Assembly (NCBI RefSeq): GCF_000328705.1
Contig: NC_019673.1
Coordinates: forward strand, 9,063,501 to 9,127,500
Reading direction: 5' to 3'
DNA from: Saccharothrix espanaensis DSM 44229
Lineage (GTDB): Bacteria; Actinomycetota; Actinomycetes; Mycobacteriales; Pseudonocardiaceae
Length of the DNA stretch: 64,000 nucleotides
The notes below the pieces were generated by a model. The model was not told the origin of the DNA. It did no database searches and worked only from the letters and a program-made list of their open reading frames with translations. The position numbers and the translations under genes were made by a program. Of this stretch, positions 26,542 to 35,159 are shown in pieces (within the stretch, counting starts at the first letter, position 1; each line of letters begins with the position of its first letter).

Positions 26542-26989
26542 GTGCCGACCCCATCGCCGCCTTGACCTCTTCCTCGGTGTGGCCGTACTGCACGGCGGTC
26601 GCGCGGAGCTGGGTCACCAGCCCTTCCAGGCTGGTCATGTACTCCATGATCCGCTGCGCGTACGAACCCTCGCTGTCGACCAACCGGTCGTTCCAGGCTG
26701 CCGCGATGTCGGAGTTCACGTCGTCCGCGTTCTCCAACCGGACCTTCAGGTCACGGGACGCGTCGCGGTACGAGCGCCTCAAGCTCTCCAACTGGTTCTC
26801 GATGACGTGACCGGCCTGGAGGACCGTTTCCTTCGTCACCGCGAATTTCTGTCCCGCGGCCGGCGAGTTGGCCATCGTGTCGTTCAGGCGCTTCTCCGCC
26901 GCGAACACCTCGCCGACCGCACGCCCGATGGCCCCACCCACGCCGGCGACGGCTCCCAGTAGGCCGTTCTCCTCTGCCACGACGCCCAT
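26528..26989 (-). CDS. PE-like helical protein with YxxxE export motif
   Basis: A 153-aa, mainly helical protein. A Gly/Ala-rich first helix, then a long helix pair with Trp99 near the turn (AAAWNDRLVD) and, late in the last helix, Tyr135-Gly-His-Thr-Glu139. That matches the YxxxD/E type VII secretion signal. It begins the minus-strand ESX-related gene run, two genes before the PPE-like protein, so it could be the PE-type partner. ATG 26989 is chosen; the longer frame upstream is unsupported. Confidence 0.65.
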   Translation of the reverse strand: MGVVAEENGLLGAVAGVGGAIGRAVGEVFAAEKRLNDTMANSPAAGQKFAVTKETVLQAGHVIENQLESLRRSYRDASRDLKVRLENADDVNSDIAAAWNDRLVDSEGSYAQRIMEYMTSLEGLVTQLRATAVQYGHTEEEVKAAMGSARAAD

Positions 26990-27069
26990 CCCCCGTACGG
27001 TCGGTAACGGATTGGTCCCGGTCCGCAGGCTACCAACGACCGCGTGAACCGGGTCTGAGGTTGGACGAA

Positions 27070-27098
27070 AGCGAGGGCGGACAGGTTCCGCCCTCGCT
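27070..27098 (-). terminator. Terminator downstream of purD
   Basis: A perfect 12-bp stem (27070-27081 with 27087-27098) and 5-nt loop 48 bp after the purD stop. On the minus strand the stem is followed by TTTCG, so it is oriented for purD. Confidence 0.8.
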
Positions 27099-27145
27099 CG
27101 GATGTCGTAAGAACGGGTGGCGTGGATCACCACCGATGGGTGACG

Positions 27146-28402
27146 CTAGGGGACCTCGATCTCACCGTTCGCCGCGCGCAGCGCGATGTCCGTGCGGTGG
27201 TGGGAGCCGGTCAGGTGAACGGATTCCACGCGGCGGTACGCCTCCGCGCGGGCCTCGGCCAGGGACGCGCCCGTGCCCACGACGGACAGCACGCGGCCGC
27301 CCGTAGAGACCACGGCTCCGTCTTCACGGCGGCGCGTGCCGGCGTGCAGGACGCCCTCGGCGTCACCGCCCGTGATCACGTCGCCGGTTCGCGGCCGGCC
27401 CGGGTAGCCCTCGGCGGCGACGACCACGGTCACCGCGTAGCCGTCCGCCCAGTCCAGCGGCTCGACCGAGGCCAGGGACCCCTGCGCCGCCGCCAGGAAC
27501 AGCCCGGCCAACGGCGTGCGCAGCAGGGCCACGACGGCCTGCGTCTCCGGGTCGCCGAACCGGCAGTTGAACTCGATGACCTGCGGGCCGTCGGACGTCA
27601 GCGCCAGCCCCGCGTACAGCAGCCCGCTGAACGGCGTGCCGCGCGCGGCCAGCTCGTCCACCACCGGCTGCACGCACGTGGACACGATGGTCGACACCAG
27701 CTCGTCGGACGCCCAGGGCAGCGGCGAGTACGCGCCCATGCCGCCGGTGTTCGGGCCGGAGTCGTTGTCGCCGACGCGCTTGAAGTCCTGCGCGGGCAGC
27801 AGCGGCACCACGGTGGAGCCGTCGACCAGGCAGAACAGCGACACCTCGGGCCCGTCGAGGAACGACTCCAGCAGCACCGGGTGGCCGTGGTCGAGCAACG
27901 TCATCGCGTGCGCCCGCGCCACCGCCCGGTCGGAGGTGACCACGACGCCCTTGCCGGCGGCGAGCCCGTCGTCCTTCACCACCCAGCGCGGCCCGAAGTG
28001 GGTCAGCGCGGCGTCGAGGCGGGCCGGGTTGTCGACCACCTCGGAGGTCGCCGTGGGCACGCCGGCGGCGGCCATCACGTCCTTGGCGAACGCCTTGGAG
28101 CCTTCGATCCGGGCCGCCGCGGCGGACGGGCCGAAGCAGGGGATCCCGGCGGCGCGGACGGCGTCGGCCGCGCCCGCCACCAGGGGCTGTTCCGGCCCGA
28201 CCACGACGAGGTCGGCGTTCCACTCCTTGGCCAGCGCGGTGACCGCGTCCGGGTCGCCCGGGTCGACCCCGTAGATCTCCGCCAAGCCCGCGATCCCGGC
28301 GTTGCCGGGTGCGCAGGCGAGCGCGATCACCGAAGGGTCCCGCGACAACGCGAGGGAAAGGGCATGTTCACGGGCGCCAGACCCGATGACCAGGACACGC
28401 AC
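27146..28402 (-). CDS. purD: Phosphoribosylamine-glycine ligase
   Basis: GAR synthetase, an ATP-grasp ligase for purine synthesis step 2. The 418-aa protein starts [16 protein letters not shown] and shows [26 protein letters not shown] (ATP-grasp loop), [12 protein letters not shown] and GSNHRTDI-like closing residues. GTG at 28402 lies eight bases after TAGGCT. A terminator follows. It is downstream of the TRAP transporter genes on the same strand but has its own promoter signal. Confidence 0.96.
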   Translation of the reverse strand: MRVLVIGSGAREHALSLALSRDPSVIALACAPGNAGIAGLAEIYGVDPGDPDAVTALAKEWNADLVVVGPEQPLVAGAADAVRAAGIPCFGPSAAAARIEGSKAFAKDVMAAAGVPTATSEVVDNPARLDAALTHFGPRWVVKDDGLAAGKGVVVTSDRAVARAHAMTLLDHGHPVLLESFLDGPEVSLFCLVDGSTVVPLLPAQDFKRVGDNDSGPNTGGMGAYSPLPWASDELVSTIVSTCVQPVVDELAARGTPFSGLLYAGLALTSDGPQVIEFNCRFGDPETQAVVALLRTPLAGLFLAAAQGSLASVEPLDWADGYAVTVVVAAEGYPGRPRTGDVITGGDAEGVLHAGTRRREDGAVVSTGGRVLSVVGTGASLAEARAEAYRRVESVHLTGSHHRTDIALRAANGEIEVP

Positions 28403-28410
28403 GGTGCGGA

Positions 28411-28416
28411 AGCCTA
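28411..28416 (-). promoter_or_regulatory. Probable -10 box of purD (leaderless)
   Basis: TAGGCT on the minus strand, 8 nt before the GTG start of purD. A TTGACC lies only 12 bp further upstream, too close for a standard -35. Confidence 0.5.
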
Positions 28417-28430
28417 GATGACCCGACCGG

Positions 28431-29411
28431 TCAACCGCCGAACGCGTCCAGTGAACCGGCGTGCAAGGGCACCGGATCGGTCAAGGGGGCCTTCTCCTTG
28501 ACGATGTCCCGCGCGGCCGGGTGGATCTTCTCCAGCTCGGCCTTCTTGTCGAACAGCAGCCGGGTCACGGCGCACGCGTCGGCGTCGGGGAAGTCGGCCC
28601 GCACCAGCAGCACGTTGGGCACGACCACGGTGGGCACGTCGGCGGCCTGGCCGTAGGCGGCGGCGGGGATGGTGCCCTTGTCGTAGACCGGGTTGACCTC
28701 CTTCAGCTTGGGCAGCAGCGGCGTGATGTCGATGAACTTGACCTGGTCCTTCAACGACGTGGTGAGGTCGGTGATCTGCGCCGTGGGCAGCCCACCGGAC
28801 CACACCAGCCCGTCGAGGCTGCCGTCCTTCATCCCGTCGGCGGTCTTGGCGAGGTCGAGCCGCTGGGCCTCGACGTCCTGGGCGGGGTCGAGCCCGGCGG
28901 CGGTGAGCAACCGGTTGGCGATCACCTCGGTGCCGGACTTGGGCGACCCGGTGGAGATCCGCTTGCCCTTCATGTCGGCGATCGAGTTGATGCCGCTGGA
29001 CGCGCGCACCAGGACCTGCGTGTAGTTCGGGTAGAGGCGGGTGAGCGCCTGCACCTTCTGCGGCTTGCCGTCGAACGCGCCCTTGCCGTTGACGGCGTCG
29101 GCGGCGGTGTCGGCGAGCGAGAACGCCAGGTCGTAGTCCCCGGCAACGAGCTGCTGGACGTTCTGCACGGACGCGCCGGTCTCGGCGGCCGTGGCCTTGA
29201 GCTTGGTGTTGTCACTGATCAACTTCGCCAGCCCACCCCCGATGACGTAGTACACGCCGCCGGAGTTGCCGGTGGCGATGGTGACCCGCCCTTCGGACGC
29301 CTCACAAGCCGCGCCACCCGACGCGCTCTCGTCGGCCGCGCGCTTACCGCCGCACCCGGCCGCCACCAGAGCGACCGCGAGGACGGCGACAGGGACCTTC
29401 CAGCTACGCAT
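28431..29411 (-). CDS. TAXI-family TRAP transporter solute-binding lipoprotein
   Basis: A 326-aa SBP with lipobox (VAAGC) and the TAXI signature region [20 protein letters not shown], followed by [12 protein letters not shown] and [14 protein letters not shown]. It captures a small organic acid or amino acid (glutamate and others in known members) for the fused permease. ATG at 29411 follows GGGAACGAG; its first bases overlap the permease stop by 8 bp. Confidence 0.92.
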   Translation of the reverse strand: MRSWKVPVAVLAVALVAAGCGGKRAADESASGGAACEASEGRVTIATGNSGGVYYVIGGGLAKLISDNTKLKATAAETGASVQNVQQLVAGDYDLAFSLADTAADAVNGKGAFDGKPQKVQALTRLYPNYTQVLVRASSGINSIADMKGKRISTGSPKSGTEVIANRLLTAAGLDPAQDVEAQRLDLAKTADGMKDGSLDGLVWSGGLPTAQITDLTTSLKDQVKFIDITPLLPKLKEVNPVYDKGTIPAAAYGQAADVPTVVVPNVLLVRADFPDADACAVTRLLFDKKAELEKIHPAARDIVKEKAPLTDPVPLHAGSLDAFGG

Positions 29412-31386
29412 CTCGTTCCCTTCCCCGTACGAGGACCTTCGGCAAAAGCAGGTGCACACCGACCGCAGCCAGCAAAAAACCCACCCCCACAACCACAGAC
29501 CAGCCCTGAAGAAACAGCAGAAGAATCGCCGCAGGCAGACAGAGCAACCGTTCCGGCCACCGCGCAGGCCCGAACATCCACCCCCCGGTGAGAACGGCCA
29601 ACGCCGCCACCCCTACCACGGAAACGCCAAACGCCCACAGCACATCACCCACGGACGCCCGCAACAACAACCCGGCGCCGCTATCGGTCAACACAAATGC
29701 AAGTGGCACCAGGAATGCCGGCAACGTGTACTTCCACGTACGCCACATGGTCTTCATGACATCGCCACCGGTGATCGCCGCAGCAGCCACTGCGGCCAGC
29801 GCGGTAGGCGGCGTCACCTCGGACAGCACGGCGTAGTAGAAGATGAACATCGCGGCCTCTTCACGAGCCACCCCCAGCTCGATCAACGCAGGCCCGATCA
29901 CCACCCACGAAATGATGAAGGAAGCCGTAACCGGAACCGCCAAGCCCAACACGCTGACCGCAACAGCCGCCAACACGACCGTGACGAAAAGAACAACAGC
30001 GGGATCCGACGAAGCAAACCCGGCGACCTCGACCAAGGCAGAGGCCAACTCCTGCCCCAACCCGGTCTTGGTGATGGTCGAGGTGATGACCCCCGCCGCC
30101 GCACAGACAGCGATCACCGGCAACGCACTGCGCACCCCGAGCGCCAACGAGTCCACCATCGCCCGCGCCCATCCGCGAACGTCCCCCCGCCGCGCCACCA
30201 ACGCGAAAACCGCAGCCACTCCGGTCGCGTAGACCACGGCCGAATACACCGGAATGTCCAACGCCAGAAAAACCACGATCACCGCAAGCGACAAGAAGTG
30301 GTACCCACCCCGCCGGAGCAACACCCAAGGCCCCGGCACGTCGACCTCGACCGGTTTGGCCCCGAACCGACGAGCGTCGACCTCCACCGCCAGCGCGATG
30401 CCCAGGTAGTACAAGAGAGTGGGCAGGATCGCCCAGGCCAACACCTGCAGGTAAGAAGTCTCCAGGTACTCCGCGATGATGAACGCCGCCGCCCCCAGCG
30501 TCGGCGGCGACAAGATCGCCCCGATCCCCGAAGCCGCCAGCAACCCACCGGCGTTCTCCTTCGGGTACCCGGCCTTCTTCAACATCGGCCAGGTGACGGC
30601 ACCCAGAGAAACGGTAGTAGCCGTACCCGACCCGGAAACAGTCCCCAACAAGAACCCGGCCGTAGCCGCCGTACGCCCAGGAGCAGTACGCGACTTCCGG
30701 AACGCCGAAAAGCTGATATCGACGAAGAACGCCCCCGCTCCCGAAGCGTTCAACACCGACCCGTAGATCGTGAAAAGCACGATATAGGTGGCTGCCACGT
30801 CCAACGGCGTCCCGTAGAACCCGGTGGCATCGTTGTAGAACCCATTGATGATCTGCCCAAAATCCACCCCCGCGTGCGAAATCGCCCAGGACGGCGGCAG
30901 ATACCCCCCATAATAAGCAAACGCGATGAACCCGATGCACACCACCGGCAACACCCACCCGGTAGTACGCCGACAGGCTTCCAGAACCAACAGCAACAAC
31001 ACGGACCCGGCCACCACGTCCAGATCCGTCAACTGCCCCTGACGGTCCAAAAACGCATCAAACCCGCCAAACAACGGATAAGCGCCGACCACAAACGCCA
31101 AACCCGCCAAGACCCAATCGACGACATGCGGATCGTTCCCGCCGCGCCACCCCCGATAACACAAAAAGACCAGCGGCAGCGTGACCGCGAGAAAAATAAC
31201 GAGATAGTACTGACCCCCCTTCGCGAAGGGCCAAAAAACTTGCTTGAGCACCAGCAACGCCACCCCGAGCGTCGCCGCCCAAACACCTGACTCCCACTGC
31301 CGGGACAACACCCGGGACGGTCGCTCCTCGTCGTACTCGGCAATCAACTCGGAAACATCAGCCTGCGGTTTGGTCGACACGCGCAC
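29404..31386 (-). CDS. TRAP transporter fused permease (DctQM)
   Basis: A 660-aa membrane protein combining small (DctQ) and large (DctM) TRAP permease parts, as usual for TAXI systems: about 17-19 helices, with GTVSGSGTATTVSLGAVTWP and the GASEVTPPTAL-type loop (here SEVTPPTALAAVAAAAI) of the DctM half. Start GTG 31386. Codons are odd for this window: many TTT, ATT, GTT, TAT, TGT and GGG, unlike the C-ending bias of the next gene. Translationally coupled to the SBP. Confidence 0.92.
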   Translation of the reverse strand: MRVSTKPQADVSELIAEYDEERPSRVLSRQWESGVWAATLGVALLVLKQVFWPFAKGGQYYLVIFLAVTLPLVFLCYRGWRGGNDPHVVDWVLAGLAFVVGAYPLFGGFDAFLDRQGQLTDLDVVAGSVLLLLVLEACRRTTGWVLPVVCIGFIAFAYYGGYLPPSWAISHAGVDFGQIINGFYNDATGFYGTPLDVAATYIVLFTIYGSVLNASGAGAFFVDISFSAFRKSRTAPGRTAATAGFLLGTVSGSGTATTVSLGAVTWPMLKKAGYPKENAGGLLAASGIGAILSPPTLGAAAFIIAEYLETSYLQVLAWAILPTLLYYLGIALAVEVDARRFGAKPVEVDVPGPWVLLRRGGYHFLSLAVIVVFLALDIPVYSAVVYATGVAAVFALVARRGDVRGWARAMVDSLALGVRSALPVIAVCAAAGVITSTITKTGLGQELASALVEVAGFASSDPAVVLFVTVVLAAVAVSVLGLAVPVTASFIISWVVIGPALIELGVAREEAAMFIFYYAVLSEVTPPTALAAVAAAAITGGDVMKTMWRTWKYTLPAFLVPLAFVLTDSGAGLLLRASVGDVLWAFGVSVVGVAALAVLTGGWMFGPARWPERLLCLPAAILLLFLQGWSVVVGVGFLLAAVGVHLLLPKVLVRGRERDA

Positions 31387-31545
31387 CCCTTCGTGCCGCG
31401 CGGAAAACCCGATAACCGGAAGCTACTTGTGCCACCCACCACAGCAATAGCCCCACCGTCTAAAGGGACTGTAAAGACCACAACAAGGTCAAACTCCACT
31501 CTCAACGGCGACCCCCCTCAGGCCGACCCGCCCCACGCCCTCAGA

Positions 31546-31674
31546 GTCGTGTTCTCCCCGTATGGCCTGCCCGCAGGGCAACCGCGCTTGGTCAGGGAGT
31601 GCAAGCACGCTCTTCGCTTGCGCTCCCTGACCAAGGGTGGTGGTCTTTGACAGGCCATACGGGGAGAACACGAC
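31546..31674. repeat. Nested palindromic element
   Basis: An outer perfect 24-bp inverted repeat (31546-31569 with 31651-31674) encloses a second 20-bp stem (31587-31606 with 31616-31635, one G-T pair) with a 9-nt loop, plus a small TGCCC/GGGCA hairpin at 31568-31580. The 129-bp unit could form a cruciform or three-armed RNA. It carries no gene and lies upstream of the TRAP permease, 160 bp from its start. Confidence 0.9.
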
Positions 31675-31971
31675 GGTCGCTCTTCTCCCCCGGAGGCCTG
31701 CCCAGCGGCGAGCGTCGCCCTAAAACCGCAGCTCAAAGCCTTACCGGCCGACTCACGGCCGGCCTCCGGCCCCCAACACCATCATCCCACGCCCCACCGA
31801 CAATCAACGCTCCCGCGCCACCACCAGCCTCACAGCAACCCCACGCAGCAACCCCTCGCAGCAGCCCCTCACAGCAGCCCTCCTCCACAGCAATCCCTCG
31901 CTGTAGCCCTCCGCAGTCCGCACAGCAGCCCCCTCACCCCCACAGCGGCCTCCGGCAGCCGGCTAACCCCG
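31675..31971. repeat. Degenerate copy of the palindrome arm and C/A/G low-complexity repeats
   Basis: 31680-31716 resembles the left arm of the preceding palindrome (TTCTCCCCCGGAGGCCTGCCC). A CCGGCCG/CGGCCGG hairpin lies at 31744-31762. From about 31820 to 31965 the sequence is a run of imperfect 12-13-bp units of the form CAGCAGCCCCTC. No gene is seen in 31387-31971. Confidence 0.65.
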
Positions 31972-32232
31972 TCACACCACGCGGCGGTCCTCGTAGCACC
32001 AGCGCCAGTCCTCGCCCGGTTCGAACGAGCGCATCACCGGGTGGCCCTCGGCGTGGAAGTGCGCCGTGGCGTGTCGACGGGGGCTGGAGTCGCAGCAGGC
32101 CACGTGGCCGCAGACGAGGCACATCCGCAGGTGGGCCCAGTTGTGTTCATCCGCAGCCAGGCAGTCCGTGCAGCCCTCTGCCGTGGACGGCGAGACCGAC
32201 TCTGGCAACGTGGCGACGTGAGGACAGGTCAT
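31972..32232 (-). CDS. UBP-type zinc-finger protein
   Basis: An 86-aa protein that is essentially a single ZnF-UBP domain: CPH at the N-terminus, CTDC, CLVCGHVACC and spaced histidines in RRHATAHFHAEGHP, closing with WRWCYEDR. In eukaryotes this domain binds ubiquitin C-termini; bacterial stand-alone copies have no settled role. ATG at 32232 or 32241 could be the start. It is divergent from the antiporter. Confidence 0.85.
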   Translation of the reverse strand: MTCPHVATLPESVSPSTAEGCTDCLAADEHNWAHLRMCLVCGHVACCDSSPRRHATAHFHAEGHPVMRSFEPGEDWRWCYEDRRVV

Positions 32233-32260
32233 ACCCGCCATCATCACGCAAGATTGCCGC

Positions 32261-33802
32261 ATGCACGGTCCGGAACTGCTCCTGCTCCTGCTCGTCACCG
32301 CGGTCGCCCGGCGCTTGTCCGCGCCCGCTCCGCTGGTCCTGGTGGCCACCGGCCTGGCCGTGTCCTTCATCCCCGGCCTGCCGACCTTCGAACTCGAACC
32401 CGAGCTGATCCTGGTGCTCGTCCTGCCGCCGCTGCTCTACTCCGCTGCCCTGGACAGCTCGTACCACAACATCCGCGCCAACATGCGGCCGATCGGGCTG
32501 CTCGCGGTGGGGCTGGTCATCGCCACGACCGCCGGGGTCGGCTGGGTCGCGCACCTCGCCCTGCCCTCGCTGTCCCTGCCCGCCGCGCTCGTGCTCGGCG
32601 CGGTCGTCGCGCCGCCGGACGCCGTCGCGGCCGTGGCGATCGGTCGCCGGCTCAACCTCCCGCGCCGCACGATGACGCTGCTCACCGGCGAGAGCCTGAT
32701 CAACGACGCCACCGCGCTCACCGTCTACAAGGTGGCCATCGCCGCCGCACTCGGCACCACCGCCACCTGGCTGGACGGCACCCGCACGTTCGTGATCAGC
32801 GCCGGTGGCGGCGTCCTGGTGGGCCTGGTGATCGGCCTCGGCGTGTGCAAGATCCGGGCGCACCTGCACGACGGCGTGATGGAGAGCTCGCTGGGGATGC
32901 TGGTCCCGTTCGGCGCGTACCTGTTCGCCGAGGAACTCGGCGCGTCCGGCGTGCTCGCCGTGGTCGTCGCGGGCCTCTACATCGGCCACCAGGCACCGAA
33001 GAGCTCCTACTACACCCGACTCCAGGACACCGCGGTCTGGCGCTCGGTGGACGTCCTGCTGGAGTCCTTCGTGTTCGCGCTGATCGGCCTCCAGCTCAAG
33101 ACCATCGTCCTGGACGTCGAGATCACCTCGGCCCTGGTCGGCGGCGCAGCGGCCGTGCTGGTCGCGACGATCGCCGTCCGCTTCGTCTGGATGTACCCGG
33201 CCGCCTACCTGCCCCGCTTCCTGTCCAAGCGGATCCGCGCCCGCGAGAGGGCACCGGGTTGGCGCGGGGTCACCGTGCTGTCCTGGGCCGGGATGCGCGG
33301 CGTGGTCTCGCTGGCCGCCGCGAGCGCGCTCCCGCTCGACCTGCCCGGCCGGGACGTGATCGTGTTCTGCGCGTTCGTGACCACCGTCGGCACGCTCCTG
33401 CTCCAGGGTCTCACCCTGCCGTGGGTGATCCGCAAGCTCGGCTTCCACGGCGACGAGGAGCAGGCCGACGCGCTCGCCGAGGCCCAGGTGCAGCACGCCG
33501 CCGCGCAAGCCGCCGTGGACCGCTTGGACGAGCTGACCGGCGAGGGCGACCAGACCCCCTACCACATCGTGGAGCGGCTGCGGATCATGGCCGAGCACCG
33601 CGGCAACGCGGCGTGGGAACGCCTGGGCCGCCAGGAGGACGAGAGCCCCGCCGCCTCCTACCGCCGACTGCGCCGCACCATGCTCGACGCCGAGCGCCAG
33701 GTCTTCATCGAAGCCCGCGACAGCGGCCGGATCGACGACGAGGTGCTGTTCCGCGTGCTCCGCGAACTCGACCTCGAAGAAGCCGCCATCGCTCGCGAGT
33801 AG
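32261..33802 (+). CDS. CPA1-family sodium/proton antiporter
   Basis: A 513-aa membrane protein with 12 or so helices and a cytosolic C-terminal tail of about 120 residues. Ion-binding motifs APPD (117-120) and TGESLINDAT (142-151) are visible, as in NhaP/Nhe-type exchangers, and SWAGMRGVVSLAAA lies near the last helices. CAAGAT six bases before the ATG at 32261 fits a short or absent leader. Confidence 0.92.
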   Translation: MHGPELLLLLLVTAVARRLSAPAPLVLVATGLAVSFIPGLPTFELEPELILVLVLPPLLYSAALDSSYHNIRANMRPIGLLAVGLVIATTAGVGWVAHLALPSLSLPAALVLGAVVAPPDAVAAVAIGRRLNLPRRTMTLLTGESLINDATALTVYKVAIAAALGTTATWLDGTRTFVISAGGGVLVGLVIGLGVCKIRAHLHDGVMESSLGMLVPFGAYLFAEELGASGVLAVVVAGLYIGHQAPKSSYYTRLQDTAVWRSVDVLLESFVFALIGLQLKTIVLDVEITSALVGGAAAVLVATIAVRFVWMYPAAYLPRFLSKRIRARERAPGWRGVTVLSWAGMRGVVSLAAASALPLDLPGRDVIVFCAFVTTVGTLLLQGLTLPWVIRKLGFHGDEEQADALAEAQVQHAAAQAAVDRLDELTGEGDQTPYHIVERLRIMAEHRGNAAWERLGRQEDESPAASYRRLRRTMLDAERQVFIEARDSGRIDDEVLFRVLRELDLEEAAIARE

Positions 33803-33900
33803 CCAGCCACCCTCCCACCACACGACCCACCCACGACCCGCCCACACCGTCACCCACCCACCACCCCACAACACCCACACCCACACCCCACGCGTTCACG
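33803..33900. repeat. C/A-rich low-complexity stretch after the antiporter
   Basis: Runs of CCCACC/CACCCA units make a strongly strand-biased, gene-free segment between the antiporter and the phosphodiesterase. Confidence 0.6.
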
Positions 33901-33994
33901 ATGACGTGGTTTGCACTTCACCCTGACGTGACGAGGGCGTCGCGGTGCGCAACAAGGCTCCGCGGGTCTGGTTCGCGGAACAGGGAGGTCGGCG

Positions 33995-35104
33995 ATGGTG
34001 CGCACGAGGATCGTCTGGGCTGCGCTCGCGGCGCTCGCGGTGGCAGGGGCGGTGACCTTGCCCTCGGCGTCGGCGCACGAGGACAGCGCGGCGGGCGTGC
34101 ACCGCCCCAAGGGCCCGACCGTCATCGGCCACCGGGGCGCGTCGGGCTACCGGCCCGAGCACACCCTGGGCGCCTACGAGCTGGCGGCGCGGATGGGCGC
34201 GGACTACGTCGAGCCCGATCTGGTGTCCACAAAGGACGGCCAGCTGGTCGCCCGGCACGAGAACGAGATCGGTGGCACCACCGACGTCTCGGCCAAGCCC
34301 GAGTTCGCGGGCCGCAAGACCACCAAGGTGATCGACGGCGCGTCGATCACCGGCTGGTTCACCGAGGACTTCACGCTCGCCGAGCTGAAGACCCTGCGCG
34401 CCACCGAGCGCATCCCGGACGTCCGGCCGCGCAACACCCTCTACAACGGCCGCTACGAGATCCCCACGCTCCAGGAGGTGGTCGACCTCTCCCGCCGGCT
34501 CTCCCGCGAGCTCGGCCGGGACATCGGCATCTACCCGGAGACCAAGCACCCCACCTACTTCCAGGAGATCGAGCTCCCGCTGGAGCAGAAGCTGGTGGAC
34601 GTGCTCAACCGCAACGGGCTCAACCGGCCGGGCGCGAAGGTCTACGTGCAGTCCTTCGAGGTGGCCAACCTCAAGGCGCTCAAGAAGAAGCTCCGCGTCC
34701 CGCTGGTGCAGCTGGTCAACTCCTCCGGCGCGCCGTACGACTTCGTCAAGGCCGGCGACAAGCGCACCTACCGCGACCTCGTCACGCCGGCCGGCCTGCG
34801 CGAGATCCGCACCTACGCCTCGGGCATCGGCGCGGCCAAGGACCTGATCATCCCGCGCAACGCCCAGGGCTCCCTGCTCGCGCCCACCACCCTGGTGAAG
34901 GACGCGCACGTGCGTGGCCTGATCGTGCACTCCTGGACGTTCCGCAACGAGAACGCCTTCCTGCCCGCCGACCTCCGCTCCTCCACCGACCCGGCCGCGT
35001 ACGGCCGGGCCTTCGAGGAGTACGCCAAGTTCTACGCGACCGGCCTCGACGGCGTCTTCGCCGACAACCCCGACACCGCCGTCGAAGCGCGCTCGTCCCG
35101 CTGA
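33995..35104 (+). CDS. glpQ: Secreted glycerophosphodiester phosphodiesterase
   Basis: A 369-aa GlpQ-type enzyme releasing sn-glycerol 3-phosphate from glycerophosphodiesters. Signal peptide at residues 1-27 (SASA cleavage). Catalytic motif GHRGASGYRPEHT (His46, Arg47), metal ligands in YVEPDL (Glu73, Asp75) and His88 are visible; YPETKHP and a C-terminal DGVFADNPDT complete the TIM barrel. ATG at 33995 in a stretch with a purine-rich GGGAGG upstream. Confidence 0.93.
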   Translation: MVRTRIVWAALAALAVAGAVTLPSASAHEDSAAGVHRPKGPTVIGHRGASGYRPEHTLGAYELAARMGADYVEPDLVSTKDGQLVARHENEIGGTTDVSAKPEFAGRKTTKVIDGASITGWFTEDFTLAELKTLRATERIPDVRPRNTLYNGRYEIPTLQEVVDLSRRLSRELGRDIGIYPETKHPTYFQEIELPLEQKLVDVLNRNGLNRPGAKVYVQSFEVANLKALKKKLRVPLVQLVNSSGAPYDFVKAGDKRTYRDLVTPAGLREIRTYASGIGAAKDLIIPRNAQGSLLAPTTLVKDAHVRGLIVHSWTFRNENAFLPADLRSSTDPAAYGRAFEEYAKFYATGLDGVFADNPDTAVEARSSR

Positions 35105-35159
35105 GAAGCACACCGCTCAACGCAACGCCTATCGCGCTGGACGCAACGCCGACCACCGC

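Noticed and set aside
31546-31674. Insertion sequence remnant
   Set aside because: Inverted repeats are present but no transposase fragment or target duplication was seen; recorded as a palindromic repeat instead.
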